In this document: in pieces, positions 1-13,497 of the stretch | How positions within the stretch are numbered: the stretch's first letter is position 1 | How the letters are laid out: every line of letters begins with the position of its first letter | Source of the DNA: Phyto melanocephala | Taxonomy: Eukaryota > Arthropoda > Insecta > Diptera > Rhinophoridae | DNA: 64,000 nucleotides | Assembly (NCBI GenBank): GCA_941918925.1 | Contig: OW799236.1 | Location: 118,927,062 to 118,991,061 of the forward strand | Reading direction: 5' to 3' | Notes under the pieces: generated by a model | The model's database searches: none | Told to the model about the DNA's origin: nothing | The model's input: only the letters and a program-made list of their open reading frames with translations | Made by a program: the position numbers and the translations under genes

Positions 1-429
1 TGATTAAAAGCTTGTGTATTGTTTATTATAAAATTTTTAGACCTTTTTAAATTTTTTTAGAATTATTAAGGAAAATTTGTGAATAAGCCAAATAATTTTG
101 ATAAATATATTGGTGAAAGTTGATATTAGATAAAATCAACTGAAACATGTAATATTGAATTAGGTTTTCTTAATTGTCTGGATTCGAACTTTTTTACGTT
201 TTTTTTGAGAAGATAATTTTTTAACTGTGAAATTAAAAAAACATATTTTATTAAGCAAATTTTTTTGTGGGGGTCGCAAGGCTATAGTGCCAACATAATG
301 GTAATGTTTTGCTTTGCAAAAAAACACTATCGTTGTTATAATCATAGTTGAAAGAAAGATATAATCGGTCGTAAATATGAAAATACTCTTCATCATCATG
401 TACGTAGTTATAGTGACCACATTATATCA
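1..429. other. AT-rich sequence, no gene seen
   Basis: I see no gene, RNA or clear repeat here. The short reading frames are not supported by codon pattern or similarity to any family I recognise. The DINE-1-like repeat appears to begin near its right end. Confidence 0.5.
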
Positions 430-1895
430 CATCCTGGATTTTTAGTTCAATGCCTTTTGCTTTATTATTTTCGATACCACCTTTAATTTAGAATTTCTAC
501 ATTGTTGCCTATATTTTGCTAGTCAGGCCCTTTCATATGATACAAGGCAAGGCGAATTCATACAGGTGAAATTATCAGCCCAGCTGATTGGGAGACTTTA
601 TGTAAAAATTGGTTGAATTTGCTTTATTAATGCAGGGAAGGGAAATGTGATTTTAAATTCTGTATTAAACAATTAACTTACGTGTATTTTTTTGATAATA
701 AATGTGCTAAATTTATGTATATTTGTTGCTTTTGCGTCATTAATAATGTGTTTCAAACAATTATATCCTTTTTTAATCAAATTTTATTATATTTTGTTTT
801 TACATATTAAATATAATAAAATTTCATTAAAAGGAGGATATAAATTTTTTAAACACATTATTAATAACGCAAAAGCAACAAATATACATAAATTTAGCAC
901 ATTTATTATCAAAAAAGTACACTCAGGTTAATTGTTTAATACCGAAACCAAAATTACATTTCCTATCCCTGCATTAATAAATGAAATCAAGGCGAATTCA
1001 ACTAATTTTGACAAAAAGTTTTCCAATCAGCTGGGCTGATAATTTCACCTGTATGAATTCGCCTTGATATGATAGTTATATTTATTGGATTAAGAAACAA
1101 ATTTCCTCCATTTTTTTGCGGACACCATCTTGATTTTTAAACTTTTTCATAATTTATTGTAGTTTACTGGTAAACACCATTAATTTGATACCAATATTGT
1201 GGGAGTTGAAGAGGACAAAGACGCAATTGCTATATTTGTCTCATAAATATGCCATTTTCTTTGAACGGCATCTTGGACTTAAATTTTTTTATAGCTTACT
1301 AAATTCTACTGCTTTAACCCTTTTATACCCATATTGAACCAATTTGTTCCCTTGTTTTAGGAATAATTTTCGATGCTAATTTTTGCAGCTCGGTGTTCAA
1401 AATTATTTAAAAATGTCTGCCTATAACTTTGCTGATAGGAAAAGATTTTTCCAGAAATATCTATTAGTAGCCCTAGAGGCATATCATTTATAAAAATTGT
1501 AACAACCGTATCAATAAATTATATGAAAATTGAAAAATTAAAAATTTTTTAATGGAGAACATATTTGATAACATAGAGCCAGTTGTATTTATTTGGTCAT
1601 ATATCAGAAAATTATGGAGCGATTATGCGGGATTTTAATATCGATTGATTTCCGAATATTTCCAAAATATTGATACCCTATAGAGGTTTGTGCAGTATGG
1701 AGGGGCTTCTAAAAGGTTTTGTTAACAATAAGTGAATATTTAGTTAGACAGACAGATAGACGGATGGAAAACGATCATCCGACTCCCCTATTCCTAAGCT
1801 TTAAAAAAATATATACTTTATGAGATCCGAAATGAATATTGTAGAAATTAAAAATTTAATGATGAAGTTGTATACACCCTTGGCACAACTTTTAT
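430..1895 (-). mobile_element. DINE-1/mini-me-like (Helitron-like) repeat, split by a foldback element
   Basis: The stretch before 535 and the stretch after 1074 both align by eye with the copies at 25142-26105 and 40862-41175. Shared blocks are a 'cgccatctttaatttt'-type phrase, 'ctagtcaggccctttcat', 'gataccaatattgtggg', a degenerate GTCY/GACAGA microsatellite block (about 1745-1770) and a closing block 'aatgaatattgtagaaatt'. In better-preserved copies that closing block leads into 'acaaacggaatgacaaag' and a 'gggtataaaaa' end. Orientation is set by the palindromic end, taken as the 3' end, so this copy is on the minus strand. The palindromic end itself is not recognisable here. The foldback element at 543-1066 sits inside it. 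Assignment to the DINE-1/mini-me group rests on remembered family structure, not on a search. Confidence 0.7.
543..1066. mobile_element. Foldback transposon: near-complete 520-bp palindrome with 8-bp target duplication
   Basis: The left arm (548 to about 791) and right arm (about 812 to 1066) are inverted copies reaching to a loop of about 20 nt, so almost the whole element folds on itself. The outer 44 nt are essentially identical: CAAGGCGAATTCATACAGGT at the left and its complement at the right. The 8-bp flank ATATGATA is present at 535-542 and at 1067-1074, as expected for hAT or P-type insertion. The left end carries an extra CAAGG (543-547) before the terminus, a small terminal duplication. 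There are minor indels, for example near 610-625 against 985-1005. There is no transposase; the open frames inside the arms are artefacts of AT-rich repeat DNA. The superfamily is not certain. Confidence 0.85.
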
Positions 1896-4800
1896 TTATA
1901 TTTTGTTCTTGTAAGATCTATGCAATCGTCTTACTATCACCTACAAGTTATTAAAACGTGACGCTTTTCGTAGATAGCAAAACAATATTTGATCTTGTAT
2001 CTTTTTTGTATAGATGTCTTATTTTGTAAATATTTAGTTGAATCGATGTTATTGTATTCATGTGTTTGTTTGTTATTGCATATTTGTTACTTTGATAAAT
2101 TATTATTATTATGCTGTAGTTGTTAATTAAATTGTATCGTTATTGATTGCTATCAATATAAAATTTATGTATATTGTTATTGTTGTTGCCGCTATTATTG
2201 CTACTGTTTGATATGTATTAATGACATTGTTTTACAATTTCCAAATGAAAAATTCCACCACGTGTATGTTAATTACGCAAATATACAGATATATATACAT
2301 ACATACAGGTATACTAATGTAAGTATGTTTATTTTGTTATTTGTACTGACTATGACTTTGAAGAGTAAATATATGCTTTTGTACTGATGATTCCATTTAT
2401 ATGTTTGTACATATTAATGCTAGTAAAATGTAATTATTAAATGAGATAGACAAATGTCAATTATAAATTATGTTTTAATATTAATTAAAGATCACTATTA
2501 ATTAAAGTAAATTTGAAAAAAAATTGTTCTTATTAAATGAAAAATTTACATTTACTTTTTTGACAAACATACTAACAAATTTATCTAACGAAAAAAAATA
2601 TATATATAAAAAATGGTTCATTATAGAAAACAAACTTATCATTCGTAAGGCTTAGTTTTTGTAAAAAAAACTTTATAAGGTCTGGGAAAGGACCATTTTG
2701 AGTCTTTGTAAGGTGACGTGGGATACAATTTGGGGATCTAAAGGTAAAATATTGTTGTATAATATAACAATATTTCTATTTAAAGATTGTAAATAAAGCG
2801 AACAATTTAATTAAGGGAACAATTTTATTAACAGCATAGACATGTATATTAAGCGTTGTTCACTTAAGATCCGATCTCACTTCAAACGGAATAGTAAGAA
2901 AGCTAGTGAAAACCCGTTTGAGCCTTTATTTTATCAAAAGATTTATTCAGTCGAAAGAATTTTTGCTCTTAAAGAAAAAAGAATATTGAAGGAAAATTAA
3001 AATAATATTAAAAAAATTAAAAAATTTCTGAAAATTCAAAGATTTAAAAAATGTATATAAAAATAAGCTACAAAGTAAGGAAAGCTTAAAGTTGGTACAA
3101 TATACTAAGACTAACGTAAAGTTTTATTCAGGAACTCTCGAAAGCATGTCCGCATCGAAAAACAAAAAACATCATCATGAATTTAAAGGGAACTGGACCC
3201 GTAACTTGCAAAGAGAGAATAAATCATGTCATGTAAAAGAAAGTCTTAGACTCTTGGCTTGACAGGTCTATAAAAAAAGGAAAGGTGGCTGAGTATAAAT
3301 ATTAGATTCAAAATAATTTCATTTCGTTTATTTTTAAAACATAAATTTCGTTAATGACCGGATTTTAAGAGAACCAAATTCAGTTACGGCTGTTTTTTTT
3401 TTCAGTATTGAAAGGGACAATGAGAATGTGGTAGTAAACGATGCATAATAAAATCGAGGAGGTGTGTTTGTGCGTCGGTGTGTACTAAACATTAAAGGAA
3501 AATAAATACGCATGGTTTCACTTGAAAGTTAAAGTCTGTAATTAAATAAGAATATATTTTTTGTCAGCAACAATTTGAGCGATATTTTCTCTTTTTTACT
3601 TGATGTCGCTGTTCATGTTTTTTCTGTTGTTATTTTCATTGACAAGAATGTTGTTGGTATTGTTGTTTTCTGAAACTGGTTTTTGATGAAGATGTCATGG
3701 TTGAGGGCGCTGCAAAGGTGGCTTGCTGCTAGGTGGTAGCAAGTGAAGTTAAGGATAAAGGTCAAGAGTAAAGATACAAAGCGTTGAGATGTGATGAGGT
3801 GGTAATGATAATGTCATCTGAAATTAATGGCGCTGAGTTGTTAATGATAAATGATGAGATAAAAAGCCAAAAATATCGTGATGGATACTTTTTGTTGTAT
3901 TGTTGTCATGGGAGTATTGTATAATAATCCTTGATAATAACGGTAATGTTGATGTAGTATATGATGTTGAATGAAGTTGATTATTATTTGGTACAAGAAA
4001 GGTATTAATCAATTGCGGTTGAAAAGTCATCCATTAAATTGAATTTAACATAATTTTTTTTACGTAATTTTTTGGTTGTTGCGAAAGAAAGAATTTTACC
4101 TGGCAGTGGTTCCCAAAGTGAGTCTTTGACATGATTTTTGTTTAAAAAGAAATATTTAATTTTCTTTAATTTATTTAGGTAAAACTTTTGATACGTTTTG
4201 ATATTTTAAGGAAGTTTATGATTTAGATTTCATCGATTTTTCTCTATCAATGATTTGTTCGAATTCTCCAAACTTAGGGTCAAATTTTTTTTATATAAAA
4301 TCTATTTTATTATAATCGAAAATTTTGCTTTCATATTGGGCATATTCTTTAGGGAGAAGTCTTTTTTTTTTATAAACTAAACAATTAAAAATATAAAAGA
4401 TTTTTAAAATGGTAGGAAAAATATGTTTGTCAACATTTAAATTATTTTACAAACAATAATTTAAATATATTAACTGCCGCAGGCATAGAAAATATTTCAA
4501 GTTTATTAATGGTTTATCTAACAAAATTCTGTATAACATCTCTTAAACAAGCCTTTAGTAAAACATTTTTATAAATACCGCATTAATTTTTAAATTTTTG
4601 AAAAACTTTTGCCTTAAAAAGCCGATAAATGAATATTGGTTTGTAATAAACTAATTTTTAATAAAAAAAAAAATTATTTCAAGCTTGATGAATACAGTGC
4701 AAGAAGTTATTTTAAGTATTAAATCTTCTTTCGTTGCCTTTGCTCTATGCTAGGCATCAAAAACTCCCAATTGTATATTCTTTCACTGTGGAGTAAATCA

Positions 4801-6190
4801 TTTAGAATTTTTTTAGAATCCAAATTTATTTAACTAACACGTAGACTGATCTCATCTCAAGTAAATTTTTTCAAAAACCATATAATATGTTATGACTTAA
4901 AAATAATATGTTAGGAATATCTGTCTAAGAGTTTGTTTAATGGAATGGGGGTTTCTTCCTTCAAAAGTTGCAACCATCAATCATAGTTTTTCCCTTAAAA
5001 TTTTTTAATTTGTTTAAAAAATGTACAGCGTCAAAAAAAAAAGTAATTGATTTCTTTAAATGCAATAAGTTATTTAGTCATTGTGTTCTAAGCTGTATCC
5101 ACAAGAGTATGTATAAAGACTTACATAAATCTGTACCGCTTATTTGCTTATTCTGCATACAAATAAGGTTGTATTCAAATATTTTTTTAAGAAATTCTCT
5201 CTACATTTTGTATGTATTTATTTTGACTTAAATAAGTAATTTGTCTTATTTTATATGCTTTTTGTTAATACTTAAAATGTTTTATTTCATTATACCAATA
5301 AGTATGCTTGGCTGTTTGTCTTAATGTCACAATTTTCTTTAAAATTTTGTTTAAGTTTTTTCATGCATACCTTCATATTACTATGGGTGTATGTTGGTGT
5401 GTGTAAATTTCAGCTTATGCAAGAATATTGTGTTTAAAGTTGTAATCCCAGGTGTATATTGCTATAAGTGTGTATTTATTTATTTCTTTTGTGTATGTAT
5501 TAGAAAACTTTCTTAATTTTTAGTGAAAATATTGCGTGAATTAGTATTAGTCTTTCTTAATACTTGTTTAAGGAAGAATTTTGTTTCTGTTGCAGTTAGA
5601 GGGGAAGGACGACTATAACAACATTGCAAATATAAAATCTGATATTTATAAAGCTATTTATTTGTATAACATATATGTGCTTTAAGTTGTTTATACTTTT
5701 ATAAAATAATAATTATTAAAGTTGTGAAGAAAAATTTTTTTGCAGGCACCTTCCCACCTGTGTTCAAGTCATGTTTCTAAGTCTGCTTTTATTTATTTTT
5801 GCGTGTCAAATGCAAGAATACTGCTTCAGAGATTATAGATTGTATTGTAGATTTATTGCAAGTAATATATTTCTTATTTTTTTAAATATTTTTCGTAGGG
5901 ATTATATTTTGTTTTTATACTTTTTGAAAAAAAAGTTTGTCAAATCGTCTAGAAATTATTATTGATAACATAAGCCAATAAGTTTAAAATAAATACCATT
6001 TAGTTATAAATAGTTTGTACATAAAACATTTAAGTATATAATCGCATTTCCAAATGACTTATGAATTTTATAACGATTATAATTTATATCGGAATTAAAT
6101 GCTTAAGTACTTAAGCAGTGTTGTCAATAGTTGGAAAGGAAATATTTTCAAATTTATTTATAAACCAAAGTAGAAAAGTTTCTAAAAAGT
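1896..6190. other. AT-rich, apparently low-copy DNA, no gene seen
   Basis: I find no convincing exon, RNA gene or transposon end. The sequence has many homopolymer A/T runs and short simple repeats such as 'gatatatatacatacatacag' near 2288. A GTTGTT-rich stretch lies at about 3600-3670. It could be intronic. Confidence 0.4.
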
Positions 6191-6194
6191 TTTA

Positions 6195-6345
6195 TTTTAT
6201 TACGGCGGTGTTATGGGAGGCAAATACTTATCACATTTGCTTACAAATAGGGACTCAAAAAAAAAGGTACTTCCCATCCTCGCTTACAAAGTGGAACTCG
6301 AAGAAGGACTTATTATCGCTTATAAATGGGGATATTAACTTAAAT
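6195..6345. repeat. Degenerate minisatellite, about 36-43 bp period
   Basis: A phrase like GCTTACAAATNGGGACTC followed by 'aagaaggtacttatcatc' recurs with its core starting near 6239, 6282 and 6318 (spacing 43 then 36). About three units are seen, with substitutions and indels. An open frame crosses the array, but the units do not keep phase, so I do not call it coding. Confidence 0.45.
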
Positions 6346-9300
6346 AACCTATTAATGTTGTGGACTTACAGCAATCATTTGGATCTTTTTTAGGATGAAA
6401 ATTTTGTTTAATTTTTCTTCTATACGTTATTTTGAAATTTTAAAATCAGTGAAAATCTAAAAGTCTAAGACATTAATATTTCTACTCTAAGTGTGTTGAA
6501 ATTAATGAGAATTATAAAAAGCTATGCATTTGAATGGCTTCTAACAGATTTCTTCTTTTCTTTTAATAAGTACTTGTGTATCAAATTATAAATCAACTCA
6601 TTATACGCTTCTTAGTAAAACAGACGATATGTAATTTCCTTACCGAGTTTTTACTGGAGAGGTACTCAATAACAATTTAAAAGTTTTTCCGAGCATCCAT
6701 GCAAAAGCTGGGAAATTTAGTAACATACGAATTTAACCGAGAAATCTTGAAAGATAATTTTGATATCCGAAATGTTGTTTGAACGCTATAAAAGAAAACC
6801 ATATGTTAAGCACGGCCAACCAACTGCATCGACTCCAAAGCCAAATATGCTTAGCTCTAGGATATGGCTTTGTATATGATGGAGCCAAAAATGGTTCTAT
6901 CTATTATGAGCTGTTGATATTTCGTCAGACCCTTGCATGAAACCTGCATCGAAAAGAACTAGGTTGCTTAAAGCGTACATTGACCGAAAAAATGGCCTAA
7001 ATGACCTTAATAATCCATCATGACATCGCGTTGCCACGTGTTTTAATATCAGTTGCGAATTATTTAGAAATTAGTTTTGCCTCATTCACGTTATAGTATA
7101 GACATTGCTTTGTCTGACTGTAAAATATTTCAATCAATGCTGAACGCTTGCTACTTCAAAACAGGGTATTCGAAATTGGGTTGACTCATTCTTGGTCCTC
7201 ACAGAAGAGAAGTCTCTTGGTGCGGAATCCATATATTTCCAGGATAATTAAAAAAGGTCATAAGTAAAAATTATCAATAAATTTATATTGTAAGTGTTTA
7301 TTGTATAAATGTTTTAAAATAGAGATAAAATATTTGAATAATCCCGACTTTTTAAGTTAAACAGCCAATAAAACCCACTAAATCAAAACAAAACTAAAGA
7401 TAAAATCGCTAGATTGACCTGAAAATTTATGAAATAGCAGTAAACCAAAAACAGTTGTTTTGCAGCCAACTTCACTATTAAAATTTAAATCAGATTTTCC
7501 AATTTCAAAGTATTGCCGCAGTGTTATTTTGGTTTTCTACATACAAACTGTATGGGCATACTGATCCTAAGATTAGGAAAGAGTAAAAGCTTTTTTATTT
7601 TTTAAATGAGTAAATGGTAATGTTGCTAGAAAACAACTCTCTGCTATTACTGAATAATATACATTTCACTGACTACTACATTAGTTCTCTCTTACTAAGA
7701 AGAATTTTATTAATAACTGGAGTCTGATGATATGAAAGGGTGTTCGTCGGGGATGGAATAATTTACATTTATCTAAACTTGTTGTTCTTAGTTTTTTTAA
7801 AGATCGCACAATGCAATTTGTTTTCAAAAAATATTTCTTATATGGGCTCTTTGATAAATGGGTGAAAATTGCACTATTTGGCAAAATCTTGGAAAAGTTT
7901 TTGAGTTTGCAACATGATAGAACTCAATGTAGCCTGTTTTATGTTATGGCTTTAGAAAATCCTGTTTTTTTTTGTGCATGGTAAATGAAAATTAGAACTT
8001 ACCACTGTACAGGAAAAAACATAAATTTTGCTTTGCTGGACGTCTAATAAGAGAATCTAAGGCGTAAATAGGACATTTTGTTGCAATGTCCCTTTGTAAT
8101 TGTTTCTAAAACCCCCACCAGAATTTGGAAAAAATAACGTAGTTAACGATGTTGAAGAAAAAACTTTTTAAACTTGTGCCTCCTCCAGGACAAACTTCTA
8201 TAAAGTTGACAGGGAAAAAGAGTTAATTGTGTGTATGTGCTATAAATGTCCAAAAAAGACAAGAAGGGAGTGTACTGTTTTCAGCAATTTATAGAAATAT
8301 TTCTAATAAATATATCTGTTTGTTTTAGTAAAAAAAACAAAATCGATCAATATTTTTGGAAAAATATTTAAAACTCAAATTGCCTGAAAATGTCTAGAAA
8401 ACTAAAATTTCTCAAAAAAATTTTTGTTTATTTTTTGTGAGATAAAAAATAAAATTTTTTCTCATAATTATATAATTTATCCATGATTATGGATGATAAG
8501 AAATTAAAGCAAATATAACTTTATTATTTTACTTACTTTAAAGATCTATTTGTTTTATTTTAACAATGTAATAATCGCAACTGTTTTAAAAGTCAGGATG
8601 AAGTAAAGGAAATGTCTACCCAATATTTAAGTACGAAAGTAACGGAAAGAGGAGAACAAGAATAACATTGACTTTACAATAAGACGATGAAGATTTTCGT
8701 AGAACACATTGCCATATCCTTTCTTTGCTTTAATGTAAAAGCAAATAAAGTATAGCACTTAAGTGGCTGCAAATCTACCAAATTATGTGGCATATTTTTT
8801 GCGGGCTTTTTTTGCATACTCAAACTCAAATTATACACACAAACTACAAAGACATATTTCTTGTCGGCAAACACTCATCTCATCTGATCATAAATGTTAA
8901 AAAAGAATTAAAAGAAAAGAGAAAAAAACTTGATAAAGAAATAAAAAAGCATATAAAAAGATTTTTTTCAGCTTCTTAAAATAACAAGTGAAATTTAAAT
9001 AAGACCAAATTTAAGCACAAGTCGTTTAGGGGATCCAGACTTTAAAATTGGCAATTTAAAAATAAACAACTTCAATTAATTATATCTGCTTACTATTAAC
9101 ATAAAACTTCTTTTAATGTTTGTGTAAAATTTACATGAATAGGATAGTTTTTAAACTTTTCCAATGTAAAATACGCTGTTGTTGTTTCTAAAACAAAACT
9201 GAATCAAAACATGATATTTAATGATTAACACTGTCCTAGGCATTTTATTATTGAACTTTAGAGGAAAGGGTTCAATACAAAACAAGTTGTATACAAATGT

Positions 9301-11036
9301 TTGAATATACTTTAAAAAGGTTTTAAGTTGTGTCCAAAACAAACTTAATATTTTATTTTGTAGGGTGCTAAAAGTACTGGAGATCAAATAATTTTCCTAA
9401 TAAATGTTATAAGAAACGGTAATAAAGCTAAACTTTGTGCTTTTTAAACAGAGAACAAAAACAAGAATGAGGATATTAAATGAATGTGTAAATGTGAGAC
9501 AATAATATTTAAGAAGAAAAACAACCAAACTTAATAACAACTAGACCAAATAATGTTGGTAATAAAAACACAACAACAATAAAACAAATGTTTATTCATG
9601 AAAAAGGAATATAATTTAACTTTAAAGTTTTATTTGATAAAACAAACTCATTGTATTAAGAGTGCGAAAAAAAAACAAATTTTAAGTTTGTTTATGCTCT
9701 CTTGTGAGTGTGGTTGTACAACAAACACTTAGAGAAATGATTAAGCTCAATGAATCTCTGGAGGGTATATTTTTAAAGGTTATAAAACAAAGTGTCCACT
9801 GTTGAATGTCTTGTGATATTTTTTGTACCATTTGGCTTCCCTTTCTTATCTGTTAAAGGCCTAAAAAATTTTGCTAAAATTATGCTTTACTAAATAACAG
9901 TTACTAAATCTTGCTTTTAATCGTTTATAAGTACGAATCGAAAAAATTATAAATTAATTTGTTACTATGTATTTCAAGTCCCTTGCTTCAGTCATTGAAA
10001 ATCCCAGCAGAAAAATATTATCGTTTTGGAAGCCATTAAATATTTTTATATTTTCTTAATGCACCTTCTTTGAGAATGCGGTTGTATAAGCCATTATTAA
10101 ATTTAAAGTAAAAATAAAATTTTTTGCTTAAGAGAATGCAGTAAGATAAAATCAGAGGACCAGAGTATTTTTCCTTCGTTTAGGCGATTGATTTAAAAAT
10201 AATTAGATGACTTAATAATAGAACGTGAATTTTAATTGAAGTTCTACATTATAGAAATAAAAATGTATGAGAGCGCCCTATAATGTTTAAACTAAAATGA
10301 ATGCGATTGTAAAAATTAATGGGTATATTTTTTTTCATTGTTTTAGACTTAATATAAGGTAAGTTATAAATATATAGGTGTGATTTGACTGCGGCATCGA
10401 CATCTTTATTTTTATATTTCAAAAATAACAAAAACATCAAGAACTTGAAGAATCATAATGCTTTCAAACTATCCAAAACTCTAAATATTATTTATTGTAA
10501 GCAGAACAGGAAAATGTTTTTATAGTCATAATAAAATTTTAATTTAATAAAATAAATTTTTTTTATTTATTTTAGTAAATTTTTTAATGTTTTAAATGAA
10601 GTGCATAAAAGAGACATGAATTATGAGCATCGGAGGTGCATTGAAAAAACTGCGTAGAAGAGATTAAATCTTGTCTTGTCTGAGCATATTGGAAGTCTTT
10701 AAATAAGTATAAAAACAAACTGCTAAGTGGGTCATCACGAACACAACTCGCCCTTAAAAATCTGATCTTGCGAAAGCAGCACTTTTCCATAAAATATTTA
10801 ACTTTTTCATGTCCCTCTTAATAATTTTTTTCAGTGTTTCCAACTTAAGGCTATAGGGGACACCATTGAGTAAAATATCATTTGTTTTGTATGTGTTAGT
10901 ACATTGTTATATCAATCTTTAGATGTTGTTAATATTTTTTGTTATTATTGTAATTATTTTTGTTTTCGTTGGTTATGCATTTTTTATGTACGTTTTATAT
11001 TGTTTCAAAAGATGTACAATTTTTAAACAAACATGT
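6346..11036. other. AT-rich DNA, no gene seen
   Basis: I looked on both strands for long frames, tRNA-like boxes and transposon ends and found none I can support. Short frames of 60-80 codons at 8785-8979, 9151-9387 and 10584-10790 have no recognisable domain and are expected by chance at this base composition. Confidence 0.4.
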
Positions 11037-12180
11037 AAGGAAGTAAAGATGATTTAAGTCGACTACTTGATACCCGATATAAACTTCTTTTTGTTCAAAA
11101 TTTTAATCAATGTAACTAAAGCATTTATAGATTAATACAATTTTATTAAGCTAAAAAACTTTGTTGCTTAGACACTACATAACTGATAAAAAATTCAGTA
11201 TATAGAAAGAATAGATTTAGGTGTAGGAAAACATATACATAGATAGTTTTTAAATTTTATAAAAAAGTGTTAAAAAGGATAAAGAACATAATAATTTTTT
11301 TTACAGATATAAAAAGAAGAAAAACCGTTTAGTTAAAAAAATTATTGTCATTAAGTACTGCTGGTTGTTGGAGACATAATGACATTTTTAAATTTTTTTT
11401 GTCGTTTTTATGAAGTGGTAGCAAAAACAAAAACAAACAAAAATTAAATTTTAAAATTCATAAGAAAGAAGATTTGATATCATATGTCTTTAATAAAATT
11501 TTTGAAAATTGAAAACGTTATAAAATCTGTTAATTTTTGGAAAATGTACACAAAAAATATGAGCGCTAGACTCGGCTTAATCTTATATACTTTAGTAACG
11601 GACCTATTAAGCCAATAAATGTATATCTTATAGTGAAATTTAATCAACATGTCAAGAAGTTATGTAGGAGTTGTAATATCTTACTCATACCTTAGCTCAC
11701 ATAACTGATTTGCAATAGCAAAGTTTTTGAAAGCACATTAACAAACTGATACCATAGGTAGGTAGGTAGGTAGGTAAGGCTGGTGCAAAGTTACCCTTAA
11801 ACCCTCACCCGGAGACTATTACGTTCCATTGTACCGCCTTAATATAGAAATAAAGAGAAGAATAGAAATAGTTAGAATAGAAGAGAAAGAGAAGCAGACC
11901 AGTCCAAAGTCTCTAACGGAAATTGAACCCGCTATCCCCCAAACTAGCAGACCAGCAAACTACTGACTATTCCAACGGGGCACCCAATTGATACCATAAA
12001 GATGTCTGAAGTATACGTGGGCACTTCAAAAATTTAATTTCAACATATACACAGTCAATTTCTCTAAGGACTTAAAATAGATATCCTTTATATAGTCTAA
12101 AATGAATATTGTAGAAATTACAAATGGAATGACAAACTTATATATACCTTTTTGCACTCTCGTGTTAAGGTTATACAAAA
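11037..12180 (-). mobile_element. DINE-1-like repeat, split by a SINE
   Basis: The left end has 'aagtcgactacttgataccc', a decayed form of the palindromic end seen in related fly repeats. The right end has 'aatgaatattgtagaaatt', 'acaaatggaatgacaaac' and 'tatatacc', matching the closing block of the copies at 27967-28608 and 48590-48906. The SINE at 11757-11988 interrupts it between two copies of TGATACCATA. The inner part is diverged, so the left boundary is approximate. Confidence 0.6.
11757..11988 (-). mobile_element. tRNA-derived SINE, (ACCT)n tail, copy 1
   Basis: Read on the minus strand this matches the element at 48230-48458 along its length: a head 'gtgccccgttgga', an RNA polymerase III B box decayed to GGTTCAATTTCC (within 11919-11931), a body with 'ctccgggtgaggg' and 'taactttgcaccagcctt', and a tail of ACCT units (11757-11776 on the plus strand as GGTA repeats). 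It is flanked by the 10-bp target duplication TGATACCATA at 11747-11756 and 11989-11998. The B box and A box are both mutated, so this copy is probably silent. It carries no protein and would depend on a LINE for movement. Confidence 0.88.
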
Positions 12181-13497
12181 TAAATTCCTCAACTGAAATA
12201 TTCATAATTGTTCCAATGTATACGCCTTCTATTTCCTAAATACTTTTCTTTGAGCCAAATTCATGAAGATTTTTATGAACTTTACACAGCAATTCAAGCA
12301 TAAAACGCGATGAAATTTTTGTTGTCTCAGATGAGAGTTGAACTTGGATCAAAAGGTTTTGAAGTTTTATGCTCTTACTATTGCACCAACATACTTATTA
12401 CATTTCATTAAATTATCTTACAGTTAATCAGTTAAAGCTTAACCACAACGAACGAATAGTTCTAGCAACATTGTTAAAATTACTCAGTAAGTGGTTCCGA
12501 GTTAAATTTTATTTTTATTTTAAATTTTTTTTTTGGCATCTAGAAACACTGGTACAAACCCATAACACTATCTCCCCCAGTGGAGGTGTAGGGTATTAAT
12601 ACAGAAAAAAAAGCACGCCAAAAAAAGATGGAGAAAGTTAAATCTAACACTCCCAACCACAACTCAATTATAAAAGTTTAACAAGGATTTATTATGTAGA
12701 ATGACAAAGATGAAACCAGCTAAACAATAGCCATAAGGAACTTCTTCTTCTGCCACTCTGCAGCGACCTTTACAACAATAATAAACAAATATTTTTGTTA
12801 TTGTATAATATTGCTGTTGCTGGTACTTTTTTTGTCACCGTTTACAAAAGATGTGTTAAAGAAAACGTATGTTTTGTTCATGCTACTAAATGAAAAAACA
12901 AAATAATAATAAACAAATAATAAAGTGTAGTTGTATGAATAAAAAAAAGTTTTTGTTTTTTATTATTATTATTATTACATTTATAAGATTTTTTTAGGAC
13001 TATAAAGATTTGTGGCATGTATACGTAAGTATGTGGGACTTTGTTCATGTCCTTGTAAGTGTTACAAGTTTGACATTTAATGTTAACGCCAACATGAAAA
13101 TTAAGGCAATTTCGTTGACAAAAGAACTAAAGCAGACACAAGTTTCTTGTTATTATGCACATACACACATACATGTTGTCAAGATGTTGGGATATGGTCT
13201 CGGGAGAACTAAGGCTACTGTTTTATCTGTGTGTATGTTATGGAACAGCATTAATGATGTTATAATTTATCTTAAAAATAAACTAATCTCTATTTTATTG
13301 CTCGACGAATGTTAGAAGTGTTTGAGAATATTCATAATGCTATATTAAACTACCAACACACATATTAAACAGGGTGGCATATAAATTACTGTAGAATTGT
13401 TTATGTCAGAAAACGTATTCTCATATTTTTTCGAGTTATTTTTTTAAGAAATTTTTTTTGTAGATTAAAACTATTTGTTTATTGCAAATCTTTTATA
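12181..13497. other. AT-rich DNA with an (ATT)n tract, no gene seen
   Basis: Contains an (ATT)n run at about 12961-12977 and poly-T/poly-A tracts. A 101-codon frame at 13010-13315 has no recognisable domain and I do not call it a gene. Confidence 0.4.

Noticed and set aside
692..931. Open frame across the foldback element
   Set aside because: It runs through the loop and into both arms, which are inverted copies; AT-rich repeat DNA explains it.
13010..13315. 101-codon open frame
   Set aside because: No domain, no splice or promoter context, and His/Val-rich text arising from CATA/GTGT-type simple repeats.
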